Positions 10,425 through 19,323 of a stretch of 64,000 bases of DNA are shown piece after piece. The notes below the pieces were generated by a model. The model was not told the DNA's origin, did no database searches, and saw only the letters and a list, made by a program, of their open reading frames with translations. Source of the stretch: Cyclobacterium sp. SYSU L10401 (GTDB lineage: Bacteria > Bacteroidota > Bacteroidia > Cytophagales > Cyclobacteriaceae); assembly GCF_010993705.1 (NCBI RefSeq), contig NZ_WOFO01000003.1, positions 248,001-312,000 of the forward strand, in the 5' to 3' direction. Position 1 is the first letter of the stretch. Each line of letters opens with the position of its first letter. The translations under genes were made by a program, and so were the position numbers.

Positions 10425-10442
10425 TGAGCCAATAATTTGTAA

Positions 10443-11609
10443 ATGAAAGCTTACCCCATCTATTTGGATCACAATGCCACCACACCCTGCCATTCCTCGG
10501 TGTTGGATGAAATGCTGCCCTACTTCAGGACGCATTTTGGCAATGCCTCAAGCAGTCACCATCCTTATGGATGGATAGCAGAAGAGGCTGTGGAAACTGC
10601 CAGGGAGCAGGTCGCCGAATTGATTGGAGCCCAATCCAAAGAGATAGTTTTTACCAGTGGGGCAACAGAAGCCAATAACCTGGCCATTAGGGGAGTAGCA
10701 TTTGCTCAAAAAGAGAAAGGGAATCACCTGATTACCCTGGAAACAGAACATAGTGCTGTATTGGACACCATGAAGGCCTTGTCGCAGCAAGGTTTTGAAG
10801 TAAGCTATTTACCGGTAAATGCTGACGGGACAGTATCCCTGGAGCTTGTAAAAAGGACCTTTCGCAATAATACCATCTTGCTGGCTGCGATGTACGCCAA
10901 CAATGAAACAGGCCTCATCCATCCTGTCCGGGAATTAGCTGCCCTTGCCCGTGAGCATGGGGTGCTCTTTTTCACAGATGGGGTACAGGCAGTAGGTAAA
11001 ATTCCAGTGGATGTCGGAGAATCAGGTATGGACCTGATGTCGCTTTCTGCGCATAAAATGTATGGTCCCAAAGGAGTGGGGGCCTTGTACCTGAGGAAGT
11101 CCAAACCACATATCCCGCTGGAAGCTCAAATTACCGGAGGCGGGCAGGAGACCGGCAGAAGGAGCGGCACCCTTAATGTCCCGGGTATCGTGGGGCTGGG
11201 CAAAGCAGCAGACCTGGCACTGAACGAATTTCAGGAGGATGCAAATCGCCTGTCCGCTCTGAGGGATAAATTGGAAGCAGGCCTGCTTGAAATCGAGGGC
11301 TCCCAGATCAATGGATCAACGGATAGCAGGTTACCCCATGTCAGCAACATTTCCTTTAAAGGTATACCTGGGAAGGCATTCCTGATCAGGATAAACAAGT
11401 TTCTGGCCGTAAGTTCAGGAGCTGCTTGCAGCAGTATCACAGACAAACCTTCTCATGTATTATCCGCTATGGGTTTGGATGCAGACACAGCAATGGCTAC
11501 TTTAAGGTTTTCTCTGGGCAAATCCACCACTGATAAAGTAATAGAGGATGCCATTGCCTTTGTCAGGGAGGTGCACAAGGATTTAAGGTATTCATCAGTT
11601 TCCAAATAG
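10443..11609 (+). CDS. Cysteine desulfurase (NifS/IscS family)
   Basis: PLP-dependent class V aminotransferase-fold enzyme that removes sulfur from cysteine as a persulfide. 388 residues. DHNATTP at the N-terminus, SGATEANNLAIRG, the PLP lysine in LSAHKMYGPKGVGALY and the catalytic loop Cys in SSGAACSS are all visible. The short loop around the Cys resembles NifS/IscS rather than SufS. It is followed 15 bases later by moaC and a mobA-like gene, so it may deliver sulfur for molybdopterin synthesis or act in Fe-S assembly; position alone does not decide between them. Confidence 0.92.
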   Translation: MKAYPIYLDHNATTPCHSSVLDEMLPYFRTHFGNASSSHHPYGWIAEEAVETAREQVAELIGAQSKEIVFTSGATEANNLAIRGVAFAQKEKGNHLITLETEHSAVLDTMKALSQQGFEVSYLPVNADGTVSLELVKRTFRNNTILLAAMYANNETGLIHPVRELAALAREHGVLFFTDGVQAVGKIPVDVGESGMDLMSLSAHKMYGPKGVGALYLRKSKPHIPLEAQITGGGQETGRRSGTLNVPGIVGLGKAADLALNEFQEDANRLSALRDKLEAGLLEIEGSQINGSTDSRLPHVSNISFKGIPGKAFLIRINKFLAVSSGAACSSITDKPSHVLSAMGLDADTAMATLRFSLGKSTTDKVIEDAIAFVREVHKDLRYSSVSK

Positions 11610-11624
11610 CTAAAAGGATTGAAG

Positions 11625-12110
11625 ATGTCAGAAAAAAACTTTTCGCATTTAGATAAAAAAACCGGAAACCCGAATATGGTGGATGTGGGTGAAAAGCAGC
11701 CCAGCCAAAGGACTGCCAGTGCTTCCTGCCGGGTGGTTTTGGGGAAAGAAATCATCAGGGAGTTGACAACAACCGCTGAGCTGATGACCAAAAAAGGTCC
11801 TGTTTTTCAAACCGCCATTATTGCGGGAACCATGGGAGCAAAACAGACGGCCAGCCTAATTCCCCTCTGCCACCCTATTGGACTTGATGATTGCAAGGTT
11901 ACCATTGATGTGCTCAATGAAACAGAGGTACAGGTGCAATGTAGTGTAAGGGTTTTTGGAAAGACAGGTGTAGAAATGGAGGCCATGACAGGTGTTTCTG
12001 TCGCCGCCCTTACCATTTATGACATGTGTAAGGGATTTTCTCACGACATCACCATAAAGGAGATAAAGCTGGAAGAAAAAAAAGGAGGTAAACGTGATTT
12101 CAAAAGATAA
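11625..12110 (+). CDS. moaC: Cyclic pyranopterin monophosphate synthase
   Basis: Second step of molybdenum cofactor synthesis, making cPMP from the MoaA product. 161 residues from ATG 11625 (a TTG two codons earlier is unlikely). MoaC signatures are visible: NMVDVGEK with the conserved Met-Val-Asp-Val, QTASLIPLCHP, and VEMEAMTGVSVAALTIYDMCK, plus the C-terminal KGGKRDF. It overlaps the following mobA-like gene by 17 bases in another frame, which implies coupled translation. MoaA and MoaE are not in the window. Confidence 0.95.
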   Translation: MSEKNFSHLDKKTGNPNMVDVGEKQPSQRTASASCRVVLGKEIIRELTTTAELMTKKGPVFQTAIIAGTMGAKQTASLIPLCHPIGLDDCKVTIDVLNETEVQVQCSVRVFGKTGVEMEAMTGVSVAALTIYDMCKGFSHDITIKEIKLEEKKGGKRDFKR

Positions 12111-13269
12111 ACATCAGAAGCATGCCAAACTTACCAAGCCACAATATGGGGACTATGGTAGGTTGGAATTGGGCTTTTTAGGAACTTCCTGTAAGTTTAT
12201 TCAGGAATTGGCAAGGGATATCATCAAGAATTTATCCCCTTCATTTGGTCTTGCCTATGTGGATGCTGATCACAAGGAAGGGGACCAGTTAATGGCAGGA
12301 GCTGGAGATCCTGACAGTTTGATCCAGTATCCGGGTACCATGGAAATGAGAGATAAAATTGTTTTCCAGAGGTTGGATATGCGGCTACCTGATATTTCTG
12401 TTTTTGAGCAAAGAGAATGGCTAAACAGGCAGGATTTGGTATTGATCAATGCCAATCATTTCAGGGCCAGACAGCAGGTGCTGATCATCGACCCCAAAAA
12501 AGCCATGGATAAAAAACTATCCAAATTGACCCAGGTCAGTCTTATCCTGATGAAAGATGGGGCAACAGAAATTCCCCGGGTAATTCAGGAGCATTTACCC
12601 TACTGGCAGGAAATACCTGTTTTGGGATTTCATGAGACTGATAAATTAAAAGAATTTATAAGGGAATTCATCAATAAAAGCAAGCCTAAGGTAAATGGAC
12701 TAGTCCTGGTTGGAGGGAAGAGTACCAGAATGGGCAAGGACAAATACAACCTGGCTTACCATGGCAAAAGTCAAAAGGATTACATGATCGACTTATTGAG
12801 CCCGCATTGTGAGGATGTATACCTCTCCTGTAACCCCGAGCAAGCTCCCGAATTGCAAAATTCCTACCCCCTGATTGTGGACACTATTCTGAATTTGGGC
12901 CCTTTTGGGGGCTTGCTGTCGGCATTTATGAAAGATCCTGACAAAGCCTGGCTGACAGTTGCCTGTGATTTGCCATTCTTATCAGAAAAGACCATTCATT
13001 ATTTGCTAAAGCACAGGAATCCCTCCAAACTGGCCACTGCATTTTTGGATCCCAAGGGAGAATTTCCGGAACCATTGGTAACGCTTTGGGAACCCAGGGC
13101 TTATCCGGTTTTGTTCCGGTTTTTAAGTCAGGGCTACAGTTGCCCAAGGAAAGTTCTGATCAACTCCAGCATCGAGTTGCTGGAAGCTCCGGATACTGCC
13201 GAATTCCAAAACATCAATTATCCTGAAGACCACGAAGCCGCCATGACCGCATTGAAAGGCGGCCATTGA
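12094..13269 (+). CDS. MobA-like nucleotidyltransferase with degenerate MobB-like N-terminal domain
   Basis: 391 residues starting at GTG 12094; no ATG is available before residue 68, and the frame is conserved-looking from the GTG. The C-terminal domain (from about residue 200) has the MobA signature LVLVGGKSTRMGKDKYNL and a later TVACDLPFL, as in enzymes that attach GMP to molybdopterin. The N-terminal domain begins LELGFLGTSCKFIQELARDI, placed like the P-loop of MobB, and AYVDADHKEG follows as in MobB, but the Gly-Lys-Thr of the P-loop is missing. It overlaps moaC by 17 bases. I infer a MobB-MobA fusion whose MobB half has lost nucleotide binding. Confidence 0.85.
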   Translation: MISKDKHQKHAKLTKPQYGDYGRLELGFLGTSCKFIQELARDIIKNLSPSFGLAYVDADHKEGDQLMAGAGDPDSLIQYPGTMEMRDKIVFQRLDMRLPDISVFEQREWLNRQDLVLINANHFRARQQVLIIDPKKAMDKKLSKLTQVSLILMKDGATEIPRVIQEHLPYWQEIPVLGFHETDKLKEFIREFINKSKPKVNGLVLVGGKSTRMGKDKYNLAYHGKSQKDYMIDLLSPHCEDVYLSCNPEQAPELQNSYPLIVDTILNLGPFGGLLSAFMKDPDKAWLTVACDLPFLSEKTIHYLLKHRNPSKLATAFLDPKGEFPEPLVTLWEPRAYPVLFRFLSQGYSCPRKVLINSSIELLEAPDTAEFQNINYPEDHEAAMTALKGGH

Positions 13270-13275
13270 GGTTAG

Positions 13276-13308
13276 TTGATCCTAAACCAAAATTTTGGGG
13301 TATATTTG
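13276..13308 (+). promoter_or_regulatory. Bacteroidota-type promoter candidate
   Basis: TATATTTG (13301-13308) matches the -7 consensus TAnnTTTG, with TTG at 13276-13278 about 22 bases upstream as a -33 element. Transcription would begin around 13312-13314, almost on the ATG at 13313, so the methyltransferase mRNA could be leaderless. This is pattern matching only. Confidence 0.45.
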
Positions 13309-13312
13309 CGCC

Positions 13313-14506
13313 ATGATAGATTTTACCCAGACAGGGAGATTGGTGATTACCTGTTATGACAGAAATGCCCCTTTTTTGGAATCAGAATTACTGGAACTTG
13401 GATTTCAGCCTGAAGGGGTATTCCGAACCCATGTGGAATTGAAAGGCAGTCTCAATGATTGCCTCTTTTTGAACATGCACCTGCGGACGGCCAGTCACGT
13501 TTTGTACGAAATACAATCCTTTCCACTGGACCACATTTCAAACCTTTATCCGGTAGTCAAGGACCTGCCCTGGGAGGAATACATCGATCCCGATGGATAT
13601 TTTTCTGTTATCAGCAATGTCCGGCATGAATCTGTTGACAATCCCCTGTTTGTTAACGTCAAGATTAAAGATGCCATTGCAGACCGCTTCAGGGAAATAT
13701 TTGGTGTCAGACCCGATTCCGGATCTGTATTGAATGAAGCCGTATTTCAGTTTTTCTGGAAAGGAGAGGAAGCCAGTCTGTATATCAACACCAGTGGCGA
13801 TACATTGATCAAGCATGGTTACCGTAAGATTCCAGGCAGTGCTCCCATGATGGAATCCCTGGCGGCAGCAACACTGATTGCTTCAGGCTGGGATAGGAAA
13901 AGTCCCTTTATCAACCCCATGTGTGGGGCAGGGACAGTGATCATTGAAGCGGTTATGATGGCTACTAATCGGTTTCCCGGCTTATTCAGGGATGATTATG
14001 CGATGATGTATATCAAGGGCTATGATGCGGGTGTTTTTTATGATTTGAAAAAGAAGCTGGAAGCCAAGATCACGGATGAACCCGATCTGGTATTTGTGGC
14101 GTCTGATATTAGCGAGCGGGCAATCAAGGCCAGCAAGGCCAACGCCCGGGCTGCCGGAGTGGAAGACTTGATTCAATTTGAAACCTGTGACTTCAGGGAT
14201 GCCAGCATACCGGAAACCAATAAAGGCACCTTGTTTTTAAATCCCGAATATGGTGAAAGACTGGGTGAGGAAGAAAACCTGGAGGATACGTACAGAGAAA
14301 TCGGCGACTTTATGAAGCAGCGCTGTCCCGGTTATACGGGATTGGTGTTCACAGGAAATCTGAATTTGGGGAAGAAAATCGGATTGAAACCAAAACGAAG
14401 GATCCCATTTTACAATGGGACCATAGATTGTCGCTTACTGGTATTTGAATTGTATAAAGGTAGCAGGACTCCGGGAAAAACTTCTCCGGCCGGAGCCTCG
14501 GACTAA
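13313..14506 (+). CDS. THUMP-domain class I SAM-dependent RNA methyltransferase (RlmL N-half-like)
   Basis: 397 residues from ATG 13313. The N-terminal 60-170 region is a ferredoxin-like/THUMP RNA-binding domain (YEIQSFPLDHI, SVLNEAVFQFFW), followed by GDTLIKHGYRK, a hallmark of the RlmL/YpsC family. The SAM-binding motif is NPMCGAGTVIIEA. Motif IV reads NPEYGERLGEEE, where most relatives have NPPYGER, so one proline is replaced by Glu. The family makes m2G in 23S rRNA (or tRNA); the specific base cannot be read from the sequence. Faces the M28 peptidase gene convergently, with 159 bases between that show no clear terminator. Confidence 0.9.
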   Translation: MIDFTQTGRLVITCYDRNAPFLESELLELGFQPEGVFRTHVELKGSLNDCLFLNMHLRTASHVLYEIQSFPLDHISNLYPVVKDLPWEEYIDPDGYFSVISNVRHESVDNPLFVNVKIKDAIADRFREIFGVRPDSGSVLNEAVFQFFWKGEEASLYINTSGDTLIKHGYRKIPGSAPMMESLAAATLIASGWDRKSPFINPMCGAGTVIIEAVMMATNRFPGLFRDDYAMMYIKGYDAGVFYDLKKKLEAKITDEPDLVFVASDISERAIKASKANARAAGVEDLIQFETCDFRDASIPETNKGTLFLNPEYGERLGEEENLEDTYREIGDFMKQRCPGYTGLVFTGNLNLGKKIGLKPKRRIPFYNGTIDCRLLVFELYKGSRTPGKTSPAGASD

Positions 14507-14665
14507 AGGTATATCAGAAATATTTTAAACGTTCTGCGTATCCATTTTTAAATTACCGGGCCTACTAAAATACCTGCCATTTCCTTGTCCGTTTATTCAA
14601 AACCGGGTAAGTGGAAAAAAATTCCCCATTGACATTCAAATACGCTCATTCAGGCAAACCCTTCA

Positions 14666-16771
14666 CTACCCCTCTGAAAGGCCGCTACCAATATCCTCAA
14701 TGATACCAATGAGCCGCTGAATAGCTGCTTCATATTTTTGATCCCATTGTTCCAGATTAGCCGTTGATTTAGTGGATATTTCGTATTGGATACCCGGAAG
14801 AATCCAGGAGGCATAACCGCTAAAAGGATCGGTAGAGGCATAAAGGGACTTGTACCAGCTACCAAAAGGCATTCCTTCTTCTATTAGAAAACTTTTTTCC
14901 AGGCTGAGCAGGGCTTGGTTTATTCGGGATACCTGCTCGGGGCTTAAGGAGTTGTTTGCCAGGGACTGATTGACAAGCTTTTCCATTTTATTCCCAGTCG
15001 CTTCCAGCTTTTCCAGGGCTTCTAGGGTAGAAGTAAACCCCTGAAAATCATCATCATATTCCTGAATCCGGATAGTGGCATTGGCCAGGTGACCTGCCAG
15101 ATCTTCGGCATATCGGGGCACCTGATAGGGGATAATACTTGCATTGGCCAGTCTCAGAGACATGATGCCGGCCCATTGGGCAATGGTACCTCCCATCTGG
15201 AATTCAGGGTCTGCAAAATTTTCGTAAAAATAAAAATCATCGTAATTGGTATGATAAAGGGTAGGTCCGCCGGCACCTCCGCTAAGAGAGGGGATTCCCA
15301 GGTGCATGTAAAAGGCGATATGATCAGAACCGCCGCCCAAATTACCTATGGAAGGCAAGGGCTTATCACCAGACCAAAACTCAAACACGGTCTTATCAGC
15401 ATAGGGATAGCGTACTTTCTTGGCCGCTTCCATCATGGTCTTCTTCAGACTTGGAGCCGCCGCCCCACCAATATTTTTACCTGAAACGCCGGCATCAAAA
15501 TTCAAATAAGCAATGGCTTTCGCACCCAACTCATGCTTCAGTTGCTCCACCCATTCGGTAGACCCTATCACCCCGTGCTCTTCGCCATCCCAGTGGGCGA
15601 TAAGGATGGAGCGTTTGGGTTGGTTACCTTCCTGCGCAAGTTTCCCCAGGGCCTGGCTTAGTGTCAGCAGCATGGATGTACCACTATTGGGGTCTGTGGC
15701 CCCAAATCCCCAGGCATCATAATGGCACCCGAGTATGACCCATTCATCCGGATAGGTACTACCTTTTAGGGTGCCTACCACGTTATTGATTCGAACGAAA
15801 TCTATGGGCTGGTCTACCTTTACCCGCACCGTAAGCTTTGGCCCGCCTTCCAAACGGTAAGTAAATGGTAATCCTCCCTGCCATGATGCGGGTACTGGGT
15901 CTCCCTGCATTTGGCCGAGGATTTCCTTTGCAGAGGCATAGGGGATGGGAGTGACCGGAATGCCATGTAGTTGGGTCTCTTTCGGGTCCAGTCTTTCTAC
16001 ACTGGTTTCACCATCCAGCGGCAGGGCAGGTTCAAATGGAGTCAATGGATCTCCGGTAAAGCTTTCTGTCAACAGGGAGCCCCGCTGTATGGCACTTTCG
16101 TTATAATAGGGGCCTTCCGGAAACACCAGGCCTTTGGAATAACCACTATTGGCAGGATCAGTAAAAATAAGCAATCCTGCAGCTCCTGAGGCTTCAGCAA
16201 ATTTTGCCTTATAGCCCCTGAAATTCCCTCCGTATCGGGCAATGACGATCTTTCCGGAAAGGTCAATTCCCAGTTCAGCTAATTTTTCAAAATCCTCTTT
16301 GGTTCCGTGGTTGGCATAGACCACTTCTCCGATCACATCACCGGAACCGGAGAAGGCATTCCAGCCTTTTTTCAGTTCGGGATGGCCGGTAAACTTATCT
16401 TCTTCCAGAATGTATTCCATCTGGTTTAGCGGTAGCCGTTTGGGAGTAACGATTTCTACCAAAGAACTACCGGGATCATTGGGGAGGTATACATCAAATG
16501 GATACCGCTGAGTTGCCCAGCCTGCTTCTTCCATCACCGAGATCATATAGTCTCCTACCGCTTCATTTGCCGGAGTTCCTGTGATGTGTGGATGTTCGGT
16601 GATGGTTTGCAGGTGCTTTTTAAAACTGGAAAAATCAACAGTTTCCATAAACAAGTTTTCCAGTTCATGCTGCTTTACAACTTCTTCCGCAGTAAAACCA
16701 TCCAATTCGTTTTGACAAAAAACAAAACTGGTCAGCAACAAAAAGAAACAAACAAAGATATACTTTTTCAT
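14666..16771 (-). CDS. Exported M28 metallopeptidase (glutamate carboxypeptidase II-like)
   Basis: 701 residues with a signal peptide (residues 1-19, ending FVFCQ). The domain order follows glutamate carboxypeptidase II: an N-terminal segment, a protease-associated domain (about 120-320, with GKIVIARYGGNFRGYKA), the M28 catalytic domain and a helical transferrin-receptor-like dimerisation domain at the C-terminus. Zinc ligands are visible in GCHYDAWGFGATDPNSG, the catalytic Glu in WDGEEHGVIGS, and further ligands in LNFDAG and LYHTNYDD. It likely releases C-terminal or acidic amino acids from peptides in the periplasm. It follows the NlpC/P60 gene by 12 bases and is the last gene of a minus-strand hydrolase operon. 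Confidence 0.93.
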   Translation of the reverse strand: MKKYIFVCFFLLLTSFVFCQNELDGFTAEEVVKQHELENLFMETVDFSSFKKHLQTITEHPHITGTPANEAVGDYMISVMEEAGWATQRYPFDVYLPNDPGSSLVEIVTPKRLPLNQMEYILEEDKFTGHPELKKGWNAFSGSGDVIGEVVYANHGTKEDFEKLAELGIDLSGKIVIARYGGNFRGYKAKFAEASGAAGLLIFTDPANSGYSKGLVFPEGPYYNESAIQRGSLLTESFTGDPLTPFEPALPLDGETSVERLDPKETQLHGIPVTPIPYASAKEILGQMQGDPVPASWQGGLPFTYRLEGGPKLTVRVKVDQPIDFVRINNVVGTLKGSTYPDEWVILGCHYDAWGFGATDPNSGTSMLLTLSQALGKLAQEGNQPKRSILIAHWDGEEHGVIGSTEWVEQLKHELGAKAIAYLNFDAGVSGKNIGGAAAPSLKKTMMEAAKKVRYPYADKTVFEFWSGDKPLPSIGNLGGGSDHIAFYMHLGIPSLSGGAGGPTLYHTNYDDFYFYENFADPEFQMGGTIAQWAGIMSLRLANASIIPYQVPRYAEDLAGHLANATIRIQEYDDDFQGFTSTLEALEKLEATGNKMEKLVNQSLANNSLSPEQVSRINQALLSLEKSFLIEEGMPFGSWYKSLYASTDPFSGYASWILPGIQYEISTKSTANLEQWDQKYEAAIQRLIGIIEDIGSGLSEG

Positions 16772-16783
16772 GGATGTAGTGGT

Positions 16784-17944
16784 TTATTGAAGGATTTGAT
16801 CAACTGAAAGAATGTGCTCGGAGGGTTTGTTGCGAATTCTTTTGGTCCTGAGGTAACGGTTCAATTCATATTCGTCAAAATTTTCGTCGTTGGGATCAAA
16901 ACTGCTGATCCTTACCCTACCTCTGGAATGAATAAATTGATTGTCGCCAATCCACATGCCGACATGTACCACCCTTTCTTTATTTTCTGCAGTGGCCGGA
17001 ACGCCAAAAAACAGCAAATCACCTACTTCCAGGTTTTCCCAGTTCTTGTCCGTATCCACTAATTCACCTTCATTTATTTGCTGGGAAGCATCCCGGGGGA
17101 TAACCATGCCATTGAGGAAATAAATGGTTTTGGTAAAGCCACTGCAATCCATTCCTTTCGGAGAGGTCCCACCCCAAAGATAGGGGGAGCCCATCATTAG
17201 TTTTGCTGTCTGTATAAGAGCATTATCCTCCGTATTGCGGGTACTTTTCCATTGTTCATAGGGAACCGCATTTTCAATGGGAATGAAACCTTTTCGGCTA
17301 TCCGGTAATGCAACCTGGTAACCCAATTGGGAGATTCCGGTTAACTCCAATACGTTTCCAGCAGTGACGTCACTGACGATTTCATGTAAGGTTTCGTCGG
17401 TATATATGTTGGCGATCATTTCGGTAATGACTACCTTTTCTTTTTCCATCCATTGGTCCAGGGAACTCTGATTCATCCTGACAATAGCTGCAGCATCTAC
17501 CCAGGACAGATAGCCATCGGGTGTCTGGACCAGGTACCAGCTTCCAGAGCTTTTCAAAACTTTTAAAGGTGTACCCATAAGGGCCTGAGTGGCCAGTTCT
17601 GAGGCATGTCTGGGCTCGCTGCGAATATTGGCGACGGAATTGGTCACCAAGGCCAGGTTAGTGTCTCCCAATTCAGGAGCCGGTAATAGTTGGATGCTAT
17701 CGGTAAATGAAATATCCGCGGCTTTCAATTTCTCCAATAAAACCCGATGGGCTTCTTCCAGATTGGTCTCTCCGGTCAAAATACCATCTTCCAGGCTAAC
17801 ATCGAAAAGCGCTACTCTTTTATCAGGAGCAAAGGTATTCTGCACCTGCTCCAGTACTTCCAGCGCATGATTTTCTTCCCGGTCATTTTTACAGGAAATA
17901 GTTAAAAATAAAACCAGTATACTGCAAAAGAATGATCGTTTCAT
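16784..17944 (-). CDS. NlpC/P60 (C40) cell-wall peptidase, lipoprotein
   Basis: 386 residues. The signal peptide ends in a lipobox-like LTISC, so the protein is probably a lipoprotein. Two SH3-like segments (about 95-160 and 170-225) precede a C40 catalytic domain: Cys in MDCSGFTKTIYF, His in VVHVGMWIG, and a third polar residue (His) in FIHSRGR. This architecture matches dipeptidyl-peptidase VI-like enzymes that cut gamma-D-Glu-diamino acid bonds in muropeptides. It sits 61 bases after an amidohydrolase and 12 before the M28 gene, so the operon looks devoted to breaking down peptides outside the cytoplasm. The substrate is inferred from the family. Confidence 0.9.
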   Translation of the reverse strand: MKRSFFCSILVLFLTISCKNDREENHALEVLEQVQNTFAPDKRVALFDVSLEDGILTGETNLEEAHRVLLEKLKAADISFTDSIQLLPAPELGDTNLALVTNSVANIRSEPRHASELATQALMGTPLKVLKSSGSWYLVQTPDGYLSWVDAAAIVRMNQSSLDQWMEKEKVVITEMIANIYTDETLHEIVSDVTAGNVLELTGISQLGYQVALPDSRKGFIPIENAVPYEQWKSTRNTEDNALIQTAKLMMGSPYLWGGTSPKGMDCSGFTKTIYFLNGMVIPRDASQQINEGELVDTDKNWENLEVGDLLFFGVPATAENKERVVHVGMWIGDNQFIHSRGRVRISSFDPNDENFDEYELNRYLRTKRIRNKPSEHILSVDQILQ

Positions 17945-18005
17945 AAAATGGAATAGAAATTTGAACCAAATGTATAAAATAAATCTGGTCTAGGAAGAAA
18001 TTAGC

Positions 18006-19304
18006 TTAATTTGCAGGTTTCATTTCCCTGTCCAGAAATTCCTGATAGAGCCGGATATGTCTATTGGTCATGGGTATCCGGTATCCATCGATAAATACCT
18101 GACTCACCTGGGTTTTAGGCTCGAAGGGATCTCCATCTGCTATAAATAAGGTGGCGTTTTTACCTACTTCCAGGGAGCCGAGCTTTTCGTCTACCCTGAA
18201 AATTTCGGCAGCATTAATGGTAATGGATTTGAGTGCCTCTTCTACACCCATGCCATAGGCGGCGGCAAAACCGGCATGGAAGGGCAGGTTTCGCACATTT
18301 TCAGAGTCCTGCGTTCTCAATGCCAGTTTAACTCCGGCTTTGTGAAGAACAGCCGCATTGGTATAGGAAACGTCGTACTTATCAGAGGCCCTGCTGGGCA
18401 GGGTCAGCACCGGTCCTGTGATGACTGGTATTTTGGATTCGGCCAATTTATCTGCCACCTTCCATCCTTCAGCTACACCTGTAAAGACTACATCCAGGCT
18501 TTTTTCTTCTACCCATTCCAGGGCAGCCAGAATGTCTTTGGCGGCGTTGACTTCAACAAACAGGGGTAACTCCCCGGCCAAAACCCTGGAAAGTTGCTCC
18601 ATCTCCGGATAATATTTAAGCTGGCCACCTTTTTCCTTTATGGAAAGATAGCTTGCCGCTTTTTCCCAGATATCATTAATTTCTTCCAATTTTTTATCCG
18701 CTTCTTTTCGAATGGTTTCTTCTGACCTGTTGTCATATTCTCCCGATTTGGCAGCAGAGGGAAAATTCATCACCACAGCCTTAAAACCAGCATCCATTTG
18801 GTCTGGGGTGTACCCATTAAGTTGGATCAGGGACGCAGTTCCGGGAAAATACCCTCCCCTGGGTTGGGTCAACACGGTAGTCACTCCACTAACTCTGGTG
18901 ACAGGAATGGCTACAGCGTTAGGGTTGACTGCAGAGAGGGCCTGCATCTGGGGGGTTAGTTTTCCCAATTCCATATAATCCTGTGTTTCAGCAAGAGAGT
19001 TGACCTCCACCAGACCAAGACTGGTGCCACTGTCAATAAAACCGGGGTACACAGATTTACCACTACAATCCACAAGGGTGTAATTTTGAGGGGCTAAGTT
19101 TTGGCCTATGGCCGTTATTTTCCCGTCCTTGATGAGCAGGTCAGTATTCTCCAAAACCCCTTGGGTGATGGTATAGACCCTGGCATTTTGCAATAAAAAT
19201 TCTGCCTTATAGGGTTTGACCACCTCTCCGTCAATCTGAGCATACAACTCAGGTTTGAAAAGGAAAAGGATAAGAAGGAAAGAAAATATAATTTTTTTCA
19301 TCAT
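18006..19304 (-). CDS. Amidohydrolase-fold exported protein lacking the HxH metal motif
   Basis: 432 residues with a signal peptide (MMKKIIFSFLLILFLF, mature from about AQIDGE). The amidohydrolase frame is clear: an N-terminal beta domain (LLIKDGKITAIGQNL), the linker VYPGFIDSGTSLGLVE, and the C-terminal ITINAAEIFRVDEKLGSLEVGKNATLFI. In active members the linker reads DxHxH; here it is FIDSGTS, so the first two metal ligands are absent and no later His pair replaces them. It probably does not catalyse by the usual mechanism and may be a partner of the intact paralogue next door. It follows that gene by 19 bases. Confidence 0.88.
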   Translation of the reverse strand: MMKKIIFSFLLILFLFKPELYAQIDGEVVKPYKAEFLLQNARVYTITQGVLENTDLLIKDGKITAIGQNLAPQNYTLVDCSGKSVYPGFIDSGTSLGLVEVNSLAETQDYMELGKLTPQMQALSAVNPNAVAIPVTRVSGVTTVLTQPRGGYFPGTASLIQLNGYTPDQMDAGFKAVVMNFPSAAKSGEYDNRSEETIRKEADKKLEEINDIWEKAASYLSIKEKGGQLKYYPEMEQLSRVLAGELPLFVEVNAAKDILAALEWVEEKSLDVVFTGVAEGWKVADKLAESKIPVITGPVLTLPSRASDKYDVSYTNAAVLHKAGVKLALRTQDSENVRNLPFHAGFAAAYGMGVEEALKSITINAAEIFRVDEKLGSLEVGKNATLFIADGDPFEPKTQVSQVFIDGYRIPMTNRHIRLYQEFLDREMKPAN

Positions 19305-19323
19305 CGGTCATTAGAATGATTGC

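Noticed and set aside
14507-14665. Terminator between the convergent methyltransferase and M28 genes
   Set aside because: No stem followed by a T-run was found; the CTCCGGCCGGAG palindrome near 14480 is inside the coding region.
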